From contig CANKLK010000133.1 in NCBI GenBank assembly GCA_947482805.1, forward strand, positions 1 through 5,751: DNA of 5,751 bases, read 5' to 3'. Below, in pieces: positions 1-5,751 of the stretch. Positions within the stretch are counted from its first letter, which is position 1, and the number at the start of each line of letters is the position of its first letter. Source of the DNA: Flavobacteriaceae bacterium. Lineage in GTDB: Bacteria > Bacteroidota > Bacteroidia > Flavobacteriales > Flavobacteriaceae. Under the pieces are notes generated by a model, which saw nothing but the letters and a program-made list of their open reading frames with translations, was not told the origin of the DNA and did no database searches. A program made the position numbers and the translations under genes.

Positions 1-29
1 GTAAGAAAAGCGAGTATTGTATTTTTCAT
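1..29 (-). CDS. 5' end of an exported protein (partial, runs off left edge)
   Basis: An ATG at 27-29 on the minus strand opens a frame reading MKNTILAFL up to the window edge. A lysine followed by a run of hydrophobic residues is how a Sec signal peptide begins, so this is probably another exported protein. The start lies only 4 bases after the stop codon of the lyase-like gene at 34-1134, which is the same tight spacing seen between the other genes of this run, so it is probably the next cistron of the operon. Only nine complete codons are visible. The function cannot be inferred, and the call rests on spacing and the signal-like start. Confidence 0.6.
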
Positions 30-33
30 GATT

Positions 34-1134
34 TTATTTTTTAATAATTTTAATACAAGCAGTTCGTTGTTGGTTATTACTAAATTGAATAAAATACAAA
101 CCTGTATTTAAAAATGAAACATCAATTTCATTTGATAATTTGTTTTTTTCAAGCAATAGTTTTCCCGTAATATCAAATAATTTTATACTATCGAATTGCT
201 GCACGATTTCAACTGAAAGCGCTAATTTATCAATAATTGGGTTTGGAAAAGAAGCAAATATCTCAGCATTTGAATTAGAATTTATATTTAAATCACTTAC
301 CTCTGCAATGCTAAAATCTGAAAACCGAACGGCTTCATCACGCAAGTTTTCAACATCATTTAGGCTTCTATAAATCCCCCATTTAGGACGTATAAAAGTA
401 TTGTCAGGGCGAATAGTTGCAATATCAGAATTGCTGTAGGATAACAAAACGGAACCGTCGCTGTGTTTTTTTAAAGTTATTGAATAGGTACCTGAACTTC
501 CAATATTTATCTTTTCTTCAGCGTCAACCCAAATTCCTTCAAATGGCAATAAGTCAACAATACTAACTTTATCTGTTCCAGAAGATGCATTGGCAACATA
601 TATTAATTCTAATTTATTTGGCGTTCCTAATCTTGGGGTTAATGTAAAAAGTGGACTACTATCATCACCATCAACTGCTTTTATTTGATGTAAATGCGTG
701 AAATTTGCCGAAGGCTGAAAACCAATTGGTATTTTGAATTTCCATTTATAAATAATATTTTCACCTAAAGTTCCTTTTAAATTATCGGGTGAAGCGGCAT
801 AGGTTTTAATTTCTACTCGTTGCCTATCTGTTAACGTTGGATCAACAGGTTCATTATCTAATAAAGCATGCGAATAAAATTCGAAAACATATTTATTTAA
901 CTCCGGATCAAAAACCTCTGCAATGTGTCGTCCTGATGCCCAAGGATGAAATAAATCAGGTGCTTCTACAGCACTAACACCATTTCCTGGAGCAAAAAAG
1001 CTTGTAATTCTTTCGTACGTATTACCTGGCCCATTTGCATTTAAAATAACTTGCGAATAGGAAAATTTGTTTGTTATTAATAATAAGCTAGTTAAAATTA
1101 ATTTTCTACTATTTTTCAGTGATTTTTTATCCAT
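34..1134 (-). CDS. Polysaccharide-lyase-like beta-jelly-roll protein with T9SS sorting domain (PL-B)
   Basis: This 366-residue protein starts with a basic n-region and hydrophobic core (residues 1-28, probable cleavage near SYSQ). Residues about 28-280 form a domain that I read as a concanavalin-like beta-jelly-roll polysaccharide lyase, resembling the heparin lyase I-like superfamily. Supporting motifs are FEFYSH (84-89), RQRVEIK (104-110), HLHQIK (147-152) and KWGIYRS (251-257), the layout of an Arg/Glu strand, a Gln/His strand and a K-x-G-I-Y strand used by such lyases. Likely catalytic or binding residues are R106, H147 or H149, Q150, K251 and Y255; this is inference. Residues about 293-366 are a T9SS type A sorting domain: FPNP at 296-299, LFDITGKLL at 319-327, TGLYFIQF at 344-351 and a basic KIIKK end. 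The protein should therefore be secreted or anchored on the cell surface. Its start is 2 bases after the receptor gene's stop. It is a paralog of the gene at 3616-4404, roughly 60% identical by eye over the lyase domain. The substrate is unknown, probably a uronic-acid polymer; a non-catalytic lectin role is not excluded. Confidence 0.75.
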   Translation of the reverse strand: MDKKSLKNSRKLILTSLLLITNKFSYSQVILNANGPGNTYERITSFFAPGNGVSAVEAPDLFHPWASGRHIAEVFDPELNKYVFEFYSHALLDNEPVDPTLTDRQRVEIKTYAASPDNLKGTLGENIIYKWKFKIPIGFQPSANFTHLHQIKAVDGDDSSPLFTLTPRLGTPNKLELIYVANASSGTDKVSIVDLLPFEGIWVDAEEKINIGSSGTYSITLKKHSDGSVLLSYSNSDIATIRPDNTFIRPKWGIYRSLNDVENLRDEAVRFSDFSIAEVSDLNINSNSNAEIFASFPNPIIDKLALSVEIVQQFDSIKLFDITGKLLLEKNKLSNEIDVSFLNTGLYFIQFSNNQQRTACIKIIKK

Positions 1135-1136
1135 AA

Positions 1137-3605
1137 TTAAAATTCTTTTTCACCTATTTCACTTGTAGGTAATTTATTTTTACTTGATAATTTGTTTAAA
1201 TTAAAACTGAAATTCAATAGTAATACATTTGTTTCATAGCTGTAGTTTGTTGTAGTATAAAAATCCGAACTATACGTTGTAATCCGTTGTTGGTTTGAAT
1301 CCATATTTCCAAAATTAATATTTTGCCATTGCAATCCTATTGTTCCATTTCCATTCAAGATGGTCTTCTTTACGGACAAATTGGGAGATAAAAATCGAGA
1401 ATCTTCGCCTTGAGCCGTTGGCTTTGAAGAAGTATAATTTACATTGGCTGTAATACTCGTAGTTTTGTCTAAATTGAATGTGCTATTTGCATTTAATGAA
1501 TACACCCAATTAGAATTATCAACGTTTGATGTAGTACCTAAAATGTTCAATTTACCGGTAATTTTATAATTATAGATGTTCCCTCCTACAAATAATGAAA
1601 ACCATTTTACAGGTTTTAAATTAGTTCCAAATTCTAGTCCAAATAGTCTTGCTTTTTCGGCATTGGTAAAAACTCTATTCAAAATTGTATCAGCATAAAC
1701 ACTATTTACACGTTGAATTGGATTTTTGATATTTTGATAATATAATGTAGTAAATAAAGCTCCTTTTTTGAAACTGTGGTTCACACCAAATTCTGCCAAA
1801 TCTACAAATTGGGGTTTTAAATCGGGGTCGCCTTGTTCCAATGTTTCTGAATGTTCTCTTTCTGGTATTGGGTTCAACTCAAAATTATTGTTCCGTTGTA
1901 TTCGTTTACTCCATCCTAATTTTAAATTCCAAAAATTATTAAAAGTATATAATAAATTAGCAGACGGGAATAAATTACTTAAGTTTAATACATGAGGATT
2001 GGTATCTGTAGATAATATTACTTCTCTCGTAGAATATTCATAGCGCAATCCCGCCGTATAATCTAATTTATTAGATTTACCGTTGTATTGTGAATACACA
2101 CTATTAATATGATTTACAGATTTTGCTGTTCCTCGAAAGTTAGCTGCGTCAGGTTGAGTAGATATTGGAGTTACAAAGTAATCAAATTTTCCATTTTGTT
2201 GATCAAATCGATATTGATAACCACTTTCTAATTTTCCAGAACCAATTGCAATTGCATAATCTAATTTAAATCGGAAGCCATCAATTGGATTTTTATAAGG
2301 ATTATTTACTTCTTGAAGAACAATTGATTTTGTAGCTAAATCTAAATTTTTATTGATTGTATTTCCATATAAATCCGCTTTTTCATATAATAATGAAGTG
2401 GTCAAATTGGATGTATTTGCAAAAGTGTGGGTATAATCAAGATTGGTTAAGGTAAATGTACCTTCTTTAGTTTGTACATTTGAATTAAAATACGGGTTTT
2501 CACTTATTAAAGCATTGGTATTTAAATCAGATGTCGAATTATTATATATAATATCTGCGCGTCGGGCTTGAAATTTTTTACCTACGAAGAAACCGAAGCT
2601 GAAGGTATCATTTTTATTAGCAGCATAAGAAATTGCTGTTTTAGTTCCGTAATTGTACTTGTCAAAACTTCGTTCTCCATTCGATGGAAATCGAGTGATG
2701 GTATTATTAATGAAGTTTTTGGTAAATACATCACCTTCACGAATACCATTTACGTCGTTTCGAAGATAGTTACCACTAATTGTGATGTCAAATTTTTTGT
2801 TTTTATAATTGAAAGTTACATCGCCTCCAAATCGTTTTGGTTTTTCTAAATTATTAAAATCGTCGATACTCGGTAAACCACCAGAAAGATTTGTTAAAAA
2901 AGCTATCCCATCGGTAGTTCCTTTTTTAGTTACAATATTTATTATTCCTCCTTTACCATCGGGGTCATATTTTGCAGAAGGGGCGGTTATTAACTCAATA
3001 TTTTCGATTGTATTTGCTGGCAATTGACTCAACACTGTTTGCGCATCTGTTAAAACTGGTTTTCCATTTATTAAAACCATGAAACCGTTGGAACCGCGTA
3101 AACTAATTTCTCCTTGTCCGTTGACTGTTACAGAAGGTAGATTCTTTATAATGTCAATTGCAGTACCTCCTTTTGCTGTTGCAAATTGGTCTGACTTGTA
3201 TTGTTGTTTATCTATTTTATTATACGAATTTGATTTGGTTCCTTTAATAATAACCTCATCTAAAGATTGATTACTTCGATTTAATTTGAAAGTATCTAAA
3301 TTTAAGACTTGGTTGTTTTTAACTAAAATGTTATCTAAATACTGAATTTCATAACCTATAAAGTAGATTTTGATTGTATAATTACCCGATTGTATATTTT
3401 GAATAACAAAATTTCCGTTTTTACTTGTTACAACTCCTAAAACTATAGAATTATCTATTTGACTTACTAAAGAAACGCTAGCATATTCAATGGGTTGCAA
3501 GTTTTTATTATCAATAACAATACCTTTTATTGTGTTTTTTTGAGCAACAATTGTAGTGATTGAAAATAGTAGAAAAAAATAGGAATAGGGTTTTTTAATG
3601 CTCAT
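1137..3605 (-). CDS. TonB-dependent outer-membrane receptor (non-SusC, outer membrane beta-barrel family)
   Basis: This 822-residue protein probably imports a ligand across the outer membrane using TonB energy. Residues 1-22 are a signal peptide (hydrophobic 9-20, cleavage near VAQ). Residues about 25-110 are a carboxypeptidase-regulatory-like beta-sandwich, recognisable from IKGIVID, PIEYASVSL, the NGNFVIQNI turn and YTIKIYFIGY. Residues about 115-230 are the plug, starting LDEVIIKG and ending GGIINIVTKKG, with LRGSNGF and VLINGKPV inside. The rest is a barrel rich in alternating aromatic and polar strands, closing with NVLLLNFSFNLNK and a charged tail ending EKEF. That tail and the length (SusC proteins are usually about 1000 residues) place it with the OMP_b-brl_3-type receptors, and no SusD follows. 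An in-frame ATG at 3665 would add 20 residues but lies inside the upstream gene. The ATG at 3605 sits directly before the signal peptide, 10 bases after the upstream stop, so I chose it. Sitting between two lyase paralogs suggests oligosaccharide uptake, which is inference. A sensing or assembly role is possible. Confidence 0.88.
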   Translation of the reverse strand: MSIKKPYSYFFLLFSITTIVAQKNTIKGIVIDNKNLQPIEYASVSLVSQIDNSIVLGVVTSKNGNFVIQNIQSGNYTIKIYFIGYEIQYLDNILVKNNQVLNLDTFKLNRSNQSLDEVIIKGTKSNSYNKIDKQQYKSDQFATAKGGTAIDIIKNLPSVTVNGQGEISLRGSNGFMVLINGKPVLTDAQTVLSQLPANTIENIELITAPSAKYDPDGKGGIINIVTKKGTTDGIAFLTNLSGGLPSIDDFNNLEKPKRFGGDVTFNYKNKKFDITISGNYLRNDVNGIREGDVFTKNFINNTITRFPSNGERSFDKYNYGTKTAISYAANKNDTFSFGFFVGKKFQARRADIIYNNSTSDLNTNALISENPYFNSNVQTKEGTFTLTNLDYTHTFANTSNLTTSLLYEKADLYGNTINKNLDLATKSIVLQEVNNPYKNPIDGFRFKLDYAIAIGSGKLESGYQYRFDQQNGKFDYFVTPISTQPDAANFRGTAKSVNHINSVYSQYNGKSNKLDYTAGLRYEYSTREVILSTDTNPHVLNLSNLFPSANLLYTFNNFWNLKLGWSKRIQRNNNFELNPIPEREHSETLEQGDPDLKPQFVDLAEFGVNHSFKKGALFTTLYYQNIKNPIQRVNSVYADTILNRVFTNAEKARLFGLEFGTNLKPVKWFSLFVGGNIYNYKITGKLNILGTTSNVDNSNWVYSLNANSTFNLDKTTSITANVNYTSSKPTAQGEDSRFLSPNLSVKKTILNGNGTIGLQWQNINFGNMDSNQQRITTYSSDFYTTTNYSYETNVLLLNFSFNLNKLSSKNKLPTSEIGEKEF

Positions 3606-3615
3606 TATATTGCTA

Positions 3616-4404
3616 CTATTTTTGACTTTCCTTAATAGAGAATTCATTAAAACGAACCGCTTCATCTCTTAAATCAGCTGCTTTATTAAGACTTCTATAT
3701 ATTCCCCATTTTGGTCGAATGAAATCATTATCTGGTCTAATTGTCATCAAGTCGTTACTACTAAAAGATAGTAATTCATCGCCATTTTTAACTTTTTTAA
3801 TCGTAATGGAATAGGTTCCGTTAGCACCAATTTTTATTTTTTCTGTAATTTCAACCCAAACCCCTTCAAATTCAGAAAGATTCGCACTGGCAACTGTTGT
3901 TTCATTATTATATTTTACAATCAGTTGATTGATTTTGCTTTTTCTTGCTGTTAATGTAAAAATAGGTAAGTCTTGTGAACCGCCAACAGCTTTTATTTGA
4001 TGTAAATGAGTAAAATTTGTTGATGGTTGAAATCCTTTTGGAAGTTTCAATTTCCATTTATAAGTAACGGTTTCTCCTAAAGTTCCTTTCAGATTATCTG
4101 GTGATGGTTCGTAGGTTTTAATTTCAACACGTTGGCGATCTAGTTTTTCACAACGGTCATTATCTGGAGTTACATGAGAATAAAATTCAAAAACATTTTC
4201 TTTTAAATCTTCATCCCAAACTTCAGCAATATGCCTTCCAAAAGAACCGTGAACACATTCTGGGTGTTCTACAGCCTCATTTTCTGGAGCTAAAACACTG
4301 TTTATTAATTCATAGGTATTTCCTGGCTCATCAGCTTTTAAAACTACTTGAGATTGACAAAAAAAGGGCACTACGGTTACTAAAAATGCAAAAGGAATTT
4401 TCAT
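3616..4404 (-). CDS. Polysaccharide-lyase-like beta-jelly-roll protein without sorting domain (PL-A)
   Basis: This 262-residue protein has a signal peptide (residues 1 to about 18, ending near CQSQ) and then a single domain matching the lyase-like domain of the gene at 34-1134. The same blocks are present: FEFYSH (72-77), RQRVEIK (90-96), THLHQIKAV (132-140) and KWGIYRS (232-238), followed by LRDEAVRF. Candidate active-site residues are R92, H133 or H135, Q136, K232 and Y236; this is inference from motif layout. The protein ends just after the domain at KESQK, so it lacks the T9SS sorting domain of its paralog and should remain in the periplasm. C16 is preceded by FF rather than small residues, so a lipoprotein is unlikely. 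Two further cysteines, C50 and C85, are absent from the paralog and could form a disulfide. The gene starts 28 bases after the esterase stop, and its stop is 10 bases before the receptor start, consistent with one transcript. The lyase assignment is moderately sure; the substrate is unknown. Confidence 0.75.
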   Translation of the reverse strand: MKIPFAFLVTVVPFFCQSQVVLKADEPGNTYELINSVLAPENEAVEHPECVHGSFGRHIAEVWDEDLKENVFEFYSHVTPDNDRCEKLDRQRVEIKTYEPSPDNLKGTLGETVTYKWKLKLPKGFQPSTNFTHLHQIKAVGGSQDLPIFTLTARKSKINQLIVKYNNETTVASANLSEFEGVWVEITEKIKIGANGTYSITIKKVKNGDELLSFSSNDLMTIRPDNDFIRPKWGIYRSLNKAADLRDEAVRFNEFSIKESQK

Positions 4405-4432
4405 TTGAATTATTATTTATGTAAATACTATT

Positions 4433-5329
4433 TTATTTAAAAGCTTCTAAATTGGCTATAAATTTTAGAATTGCTACATTAATTTCAGTATTTTTATCTT
4501 TTTCAAACTTTCCATGTAAGCCGCCTGGCACAGTAAAAAATTCAGATTTTACTCCTAATTCTTGCAGTTTTTTATATAATTCAACCGATTGTCTGTAAGG
4601 TACTGTAGGGTCAGCATCGCCATGTACAATAAAAACAGGTGGGCTGTTTTTAGTTACGTAAGTAATTGGAGAAACTGATTTTATGAAAGTCTCGTTTTTT
4701 ACATTGTCACCAAGCCATAAAGCAGGCGAAGAACTTTTATGATCCGGACCATATGTCCAATCCCATACATCCATAATCCCATATTTATCAATTATTGCTG
4801 CAACCTTGATGTTTTCAGTTCCTAAACAATTTGTATCAAAACGATGATCATTACCAAGTAATCCTCCCATTAACGCTAAATGTCCTCCTGCACTTCCACC
4901 CATGATAATTATTTTATTAGGGTCAATATTCAATATTTTAGCATTCTTTATCAAATAAACTAGCATACATCTTGTATCCTCAATTGCAGCAGGCGCTTTT
5001 GCTTGGTCACTTAATCTATATTCCATATTGGCAACTGCAAAACCAGCTTTAAAAAAGGTGCTAAACCCGCCTTGTGTATCTTTAGATCCCGACTTCCATC
5101 CACCACCATGAATATTTATTATAACTGGAGTAGGTTTAGGTTCATTGAGAGCCAAATACAAATCTGTTTTACCTTCCCATTCTTTAACTTTTGTATAAAC
5201 TACATTAAGTTGTGCAACATAATTTTTAGGAAAAGTGACAGGCTTTTTTATAATTGTGTCCTTAGTCTGAGCATTTACGCATAAGGTAAAAGAAAATAAT
5301 AAAATATAAAATAATAGCGATTTTTTCAT
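4433..5329 (-). CDS. Exported alpha/beta-hydrolase esterase (carbohydrate acyl-esterase-like)
   Basis: This 298-residue serine hydrolase has a signal peptide (residues 1-20, cleavage after VNA) and an esterase/lipase fold of the hormone-sensitive-lipase or BD-FAE-like type. Visible motifs are HGGGW at 74-78 (oxyanion hole), GGSAGG at 144-149 with nucleophile S146, HGDADPTVP at 236-244 with D240 as the probable acid, and GGLHGKF at 269-275 with H272 as the catalytic base. The triad is complete and the length is normal for the family. Such enzymes often remove acetyl or feruloyl groups from plant or algal polysaccharides, and the adjacent lyase-like genes favour that role here; this is inference. 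With no sorting domain it is likely periplasmic. C17 is not in a lipobox. An alternative TTG start at 5374 would place the start in the terminator stem and add 15 polar residues ahead of the signal peptide, so the ATG at 5329 is preferred. It appears to be the first gene of the operon. Confidence 0.87.
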   Translation of the reverse strand: MKKSLLFYILLFSFTLCVNAQTKDTIIKKPVTFPKNYVAQLNVVYTKVKEWEGKTDLYLALNEPKPTPVIINIHGGGWKSGSKDTQGGFSTFFKAGFAVANMEYRLSDQAKAPAAIEDTRCMLVYLIKNAKILNIDPNKIIIMGGSAGGHLALMGGLLGNDHRFDTNCLGTENIKVAAIIDKYGIMDVWDWTYGPDHKSSSPALWLGDNVKNETFIKSVSPITYVTKNSPPVFIVHGDADPTVPYRQSVELYKKLQELGVKSEFFTVPGGLHGKFEKDKNTEINVAILKFIANLEAFK

Positions 5330-5373
5330 TGTGTAGTTGTTTAGATGATTAATTGACTTTTGTTTTTCATACA
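5330..5373 (-). promoter_or_regulatory. Short leader upstream of the esterase; probable operon promoter region
   Basis: This gap between the terminator hairpin and the esterase ATG is the only place in the window where a promoter for the leftward operon would be expected without crossing another gene's coding sequence. It is AT-rich with no Shine-Dalgarno-like sequence, as is common in Bacteroidota. The closest match to the Bacteroidota -7 element TAnnTTTG is CATTTTTG, which overlaps the 3' arm of the hairpin (one mismatch), and no clear -33 TTG element lies at a suitable distance upstream of it. The promoter position is therefore inferred from context and not from a convincing motif. Confidence 0.3.
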
Positions 5374-5411
5374 AAAATGCGGTATCTTTTATAAAAAAAA
5401 TACCGCATTTT
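5374..5411 (-). terminator. Hairpin terminator after the right-edge T9SS gene
   Basis: A perfect 12-bp inverted repeat (arms 5374-5385 and 5400-5411, AAAATGCGGTAT and its complement) encloses a 14-base AT-rich loop. Read on the minus strand, the 3' arm ends in TTTT and continues with TG, giving a run of five T, as in an intrinsic terminator. It begins about 20 bases after the stop codon of the gene at 5432-5751 and lies 44 bases ahead of the esterase ATG, so it separates the two transcription units. The A-tract and T-tract inside the stem make it roughly symmetrical, but no plus-strand gene feeds into it. Confidence 0.75.
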
Positions 5412-5431
5412 CAGGTTAATTCAGTAATTAA

Positions 5432-5751
5432 TTATTGAATAATTAATTTTTTTGTAGCTGTAATTTCAGCTTCGGTAATTTTTACAAAATAAGTTCCTTT
5501 GCTTAATCTAGAAACATTAATTGCTTGATCGTTTGTTTTAGATTGAAATACTTCTTGACCTAAAGTGTTATAAATAGCAACTTCTTTTTCTAAATTAGAA
5601 GCAGAAGAGATATACAATTTTCCGTTTAAAACTGGATTTGGATACATTTTAAATCCTGTATTTATATCAGAAGTGATTCCTCCAAGAGTTTCTGCAGCAC
5701 CTAAAGCTTGTCCCCAGTTATTTGCAACTCTAATTTCGTCAATAATTGTTA
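5432..5751 (-). CDS. C-terminal part of a T9SS-secreted protein (partial, enters from right edge)
   Basis: The frame is open from the right edge to the stop at 5432-5434, giving 106 complete visible codons; the ATG at 5647 is internal and not a start. The last 70 or so residues are a T9SS type A sorting domain: MYPNPV, then VAIYNTLGQEVF, then LSKGTYFVKI and a basic end KKLIIQ. This directs the protein out through T9SS for secretion or surface attachment. The preceding visible residues read IDEIRVANNWGQAL, which resembles the closing strand of a LamG or similar concanavalin-like domain; that reading is tentative, as most of the protein lies outside the window. It is separated from the leftward operon by a terminator, so it belongs to a different transcript but may serve the same locus. 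Confidence 0.85.
   Translation of the reverse strand, partial: TIIDEIRVANNWGQALGAAETLGGITSDINTGFKMYPNPVLNGKLYISSASNLEKEVAIYNTLGQEVFQSKTNDQAINVSRLSKGTYFVKITEAEITATKKLIIQ

Noticed and set aside
140..373. Plus-strand open frame of 77 codons, and similar plus-strand frames at 1768-1995, 2568-2849, 2809-3027, 3079-3270 and 5072-5284.
   Set aside because: All lie antisense to well-supported minus-strand genes, show no recognisable domains, and have composition expected from reverse reading of those genes.
3606..3665. A 20-residue N-terminal extension of the TonB receptor starting at the ATG at 3665 (or the ATG at 3647).
   Set aside because: The extension overlaps the coding end of the lyase-like gene and places charged residues ahead of a clear signal peptide that starts at the ATG at 3605.
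4330..4404. Lipoprotein signal in the periplasmic lyase-like protein because of C16.
   Set aside because: The residues before the cysteine are PFF, without the small residues required at the -1 and -3 positions of a lipobox.
5330..5374. A TTG start at 5374 that would lengthen the esterase by 15 residues.
   Set aside because: It uses a rare start codon inside the terminator stem, and the added residues precede an ordinary signal peptide beginning MKKSLLF.
5372..5384. CATTTTTG on the minus strand as a Bacteroidota -7 promoter element (TAnnTTTG).
   Set aside because: It has one mismatch, sits in the terminator arm, and lacks a TTG element about 20 bases upstream, so it is not called as a defined promoter.
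5432..5647. A separate 71-residue gene starting at the ATG at 5647.
   Set aside because: The frame stays open upstream to the window edge, and the ATG falls in the conserved YPNP start of a T9SS sorting domain, so it is the tail of a larger protein.

Overview
The window is AT-rich and reads as Bacteroidota, most likely a marine or environmental Flavobacteriia. The evidence is two C-terminal type IX secretion (T9SS) type A sorting domains, a TonB-dependent outer-membrane receptor with a carboxypeptidase-regulatory-like N-terminal domain, Sec signal peptides ending in A-Q or S-Q, and starts without Shine-Dalgarno sequences. All supported genes lie on the minus strand, so transcription runs from right to left.

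At the right edge (5432-5751) is the 3' end of a secreted protein. It has a short tail of what may be a LamG/concanavalin-like domain followed by a T9SS sorting domain. A 12-bp hairpin terminator (5374-5411) follows it and separates it from the next unit.

That next unit is a tightly packed run of genes: an exported alpha/beta-hydrolase esterase (4433-5329); a beta-jelly-roll polysaccharide-lyase-like protein without a sorting domain (PL-A, 3616-4404); a non-SusC TonB-dependent receptor (1137-3605); a paralogous lyase-like protein with a T9SS sorting domain (PL-B, 34-1134); and the first codons of another exported protein running off the left edge (1-29). Gaps are 28, 10, 2 and 4 bases, so these are almost certainly one operon.

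The working model, which is inference, is a compact glycan-processing locus. PL-B is exported through T9SS and cuts an acidic polysaccharide outside the cell. The outer-membrane receptor takes up fragments. PL-A and the esterase then act in the periplasm on depolymerisation and removal of acyl groups. No SusD-like protein, sulfatase, glycoside hydrolase or regulator is present in the window. The substrate cannot be read from the sequence. The two lyase-like paralogs flanking an unusual receptor are the most interesting part. No RNA genes, CRISPR arrays, insertion sequences or intergenic stretches over 300 bases were seen.
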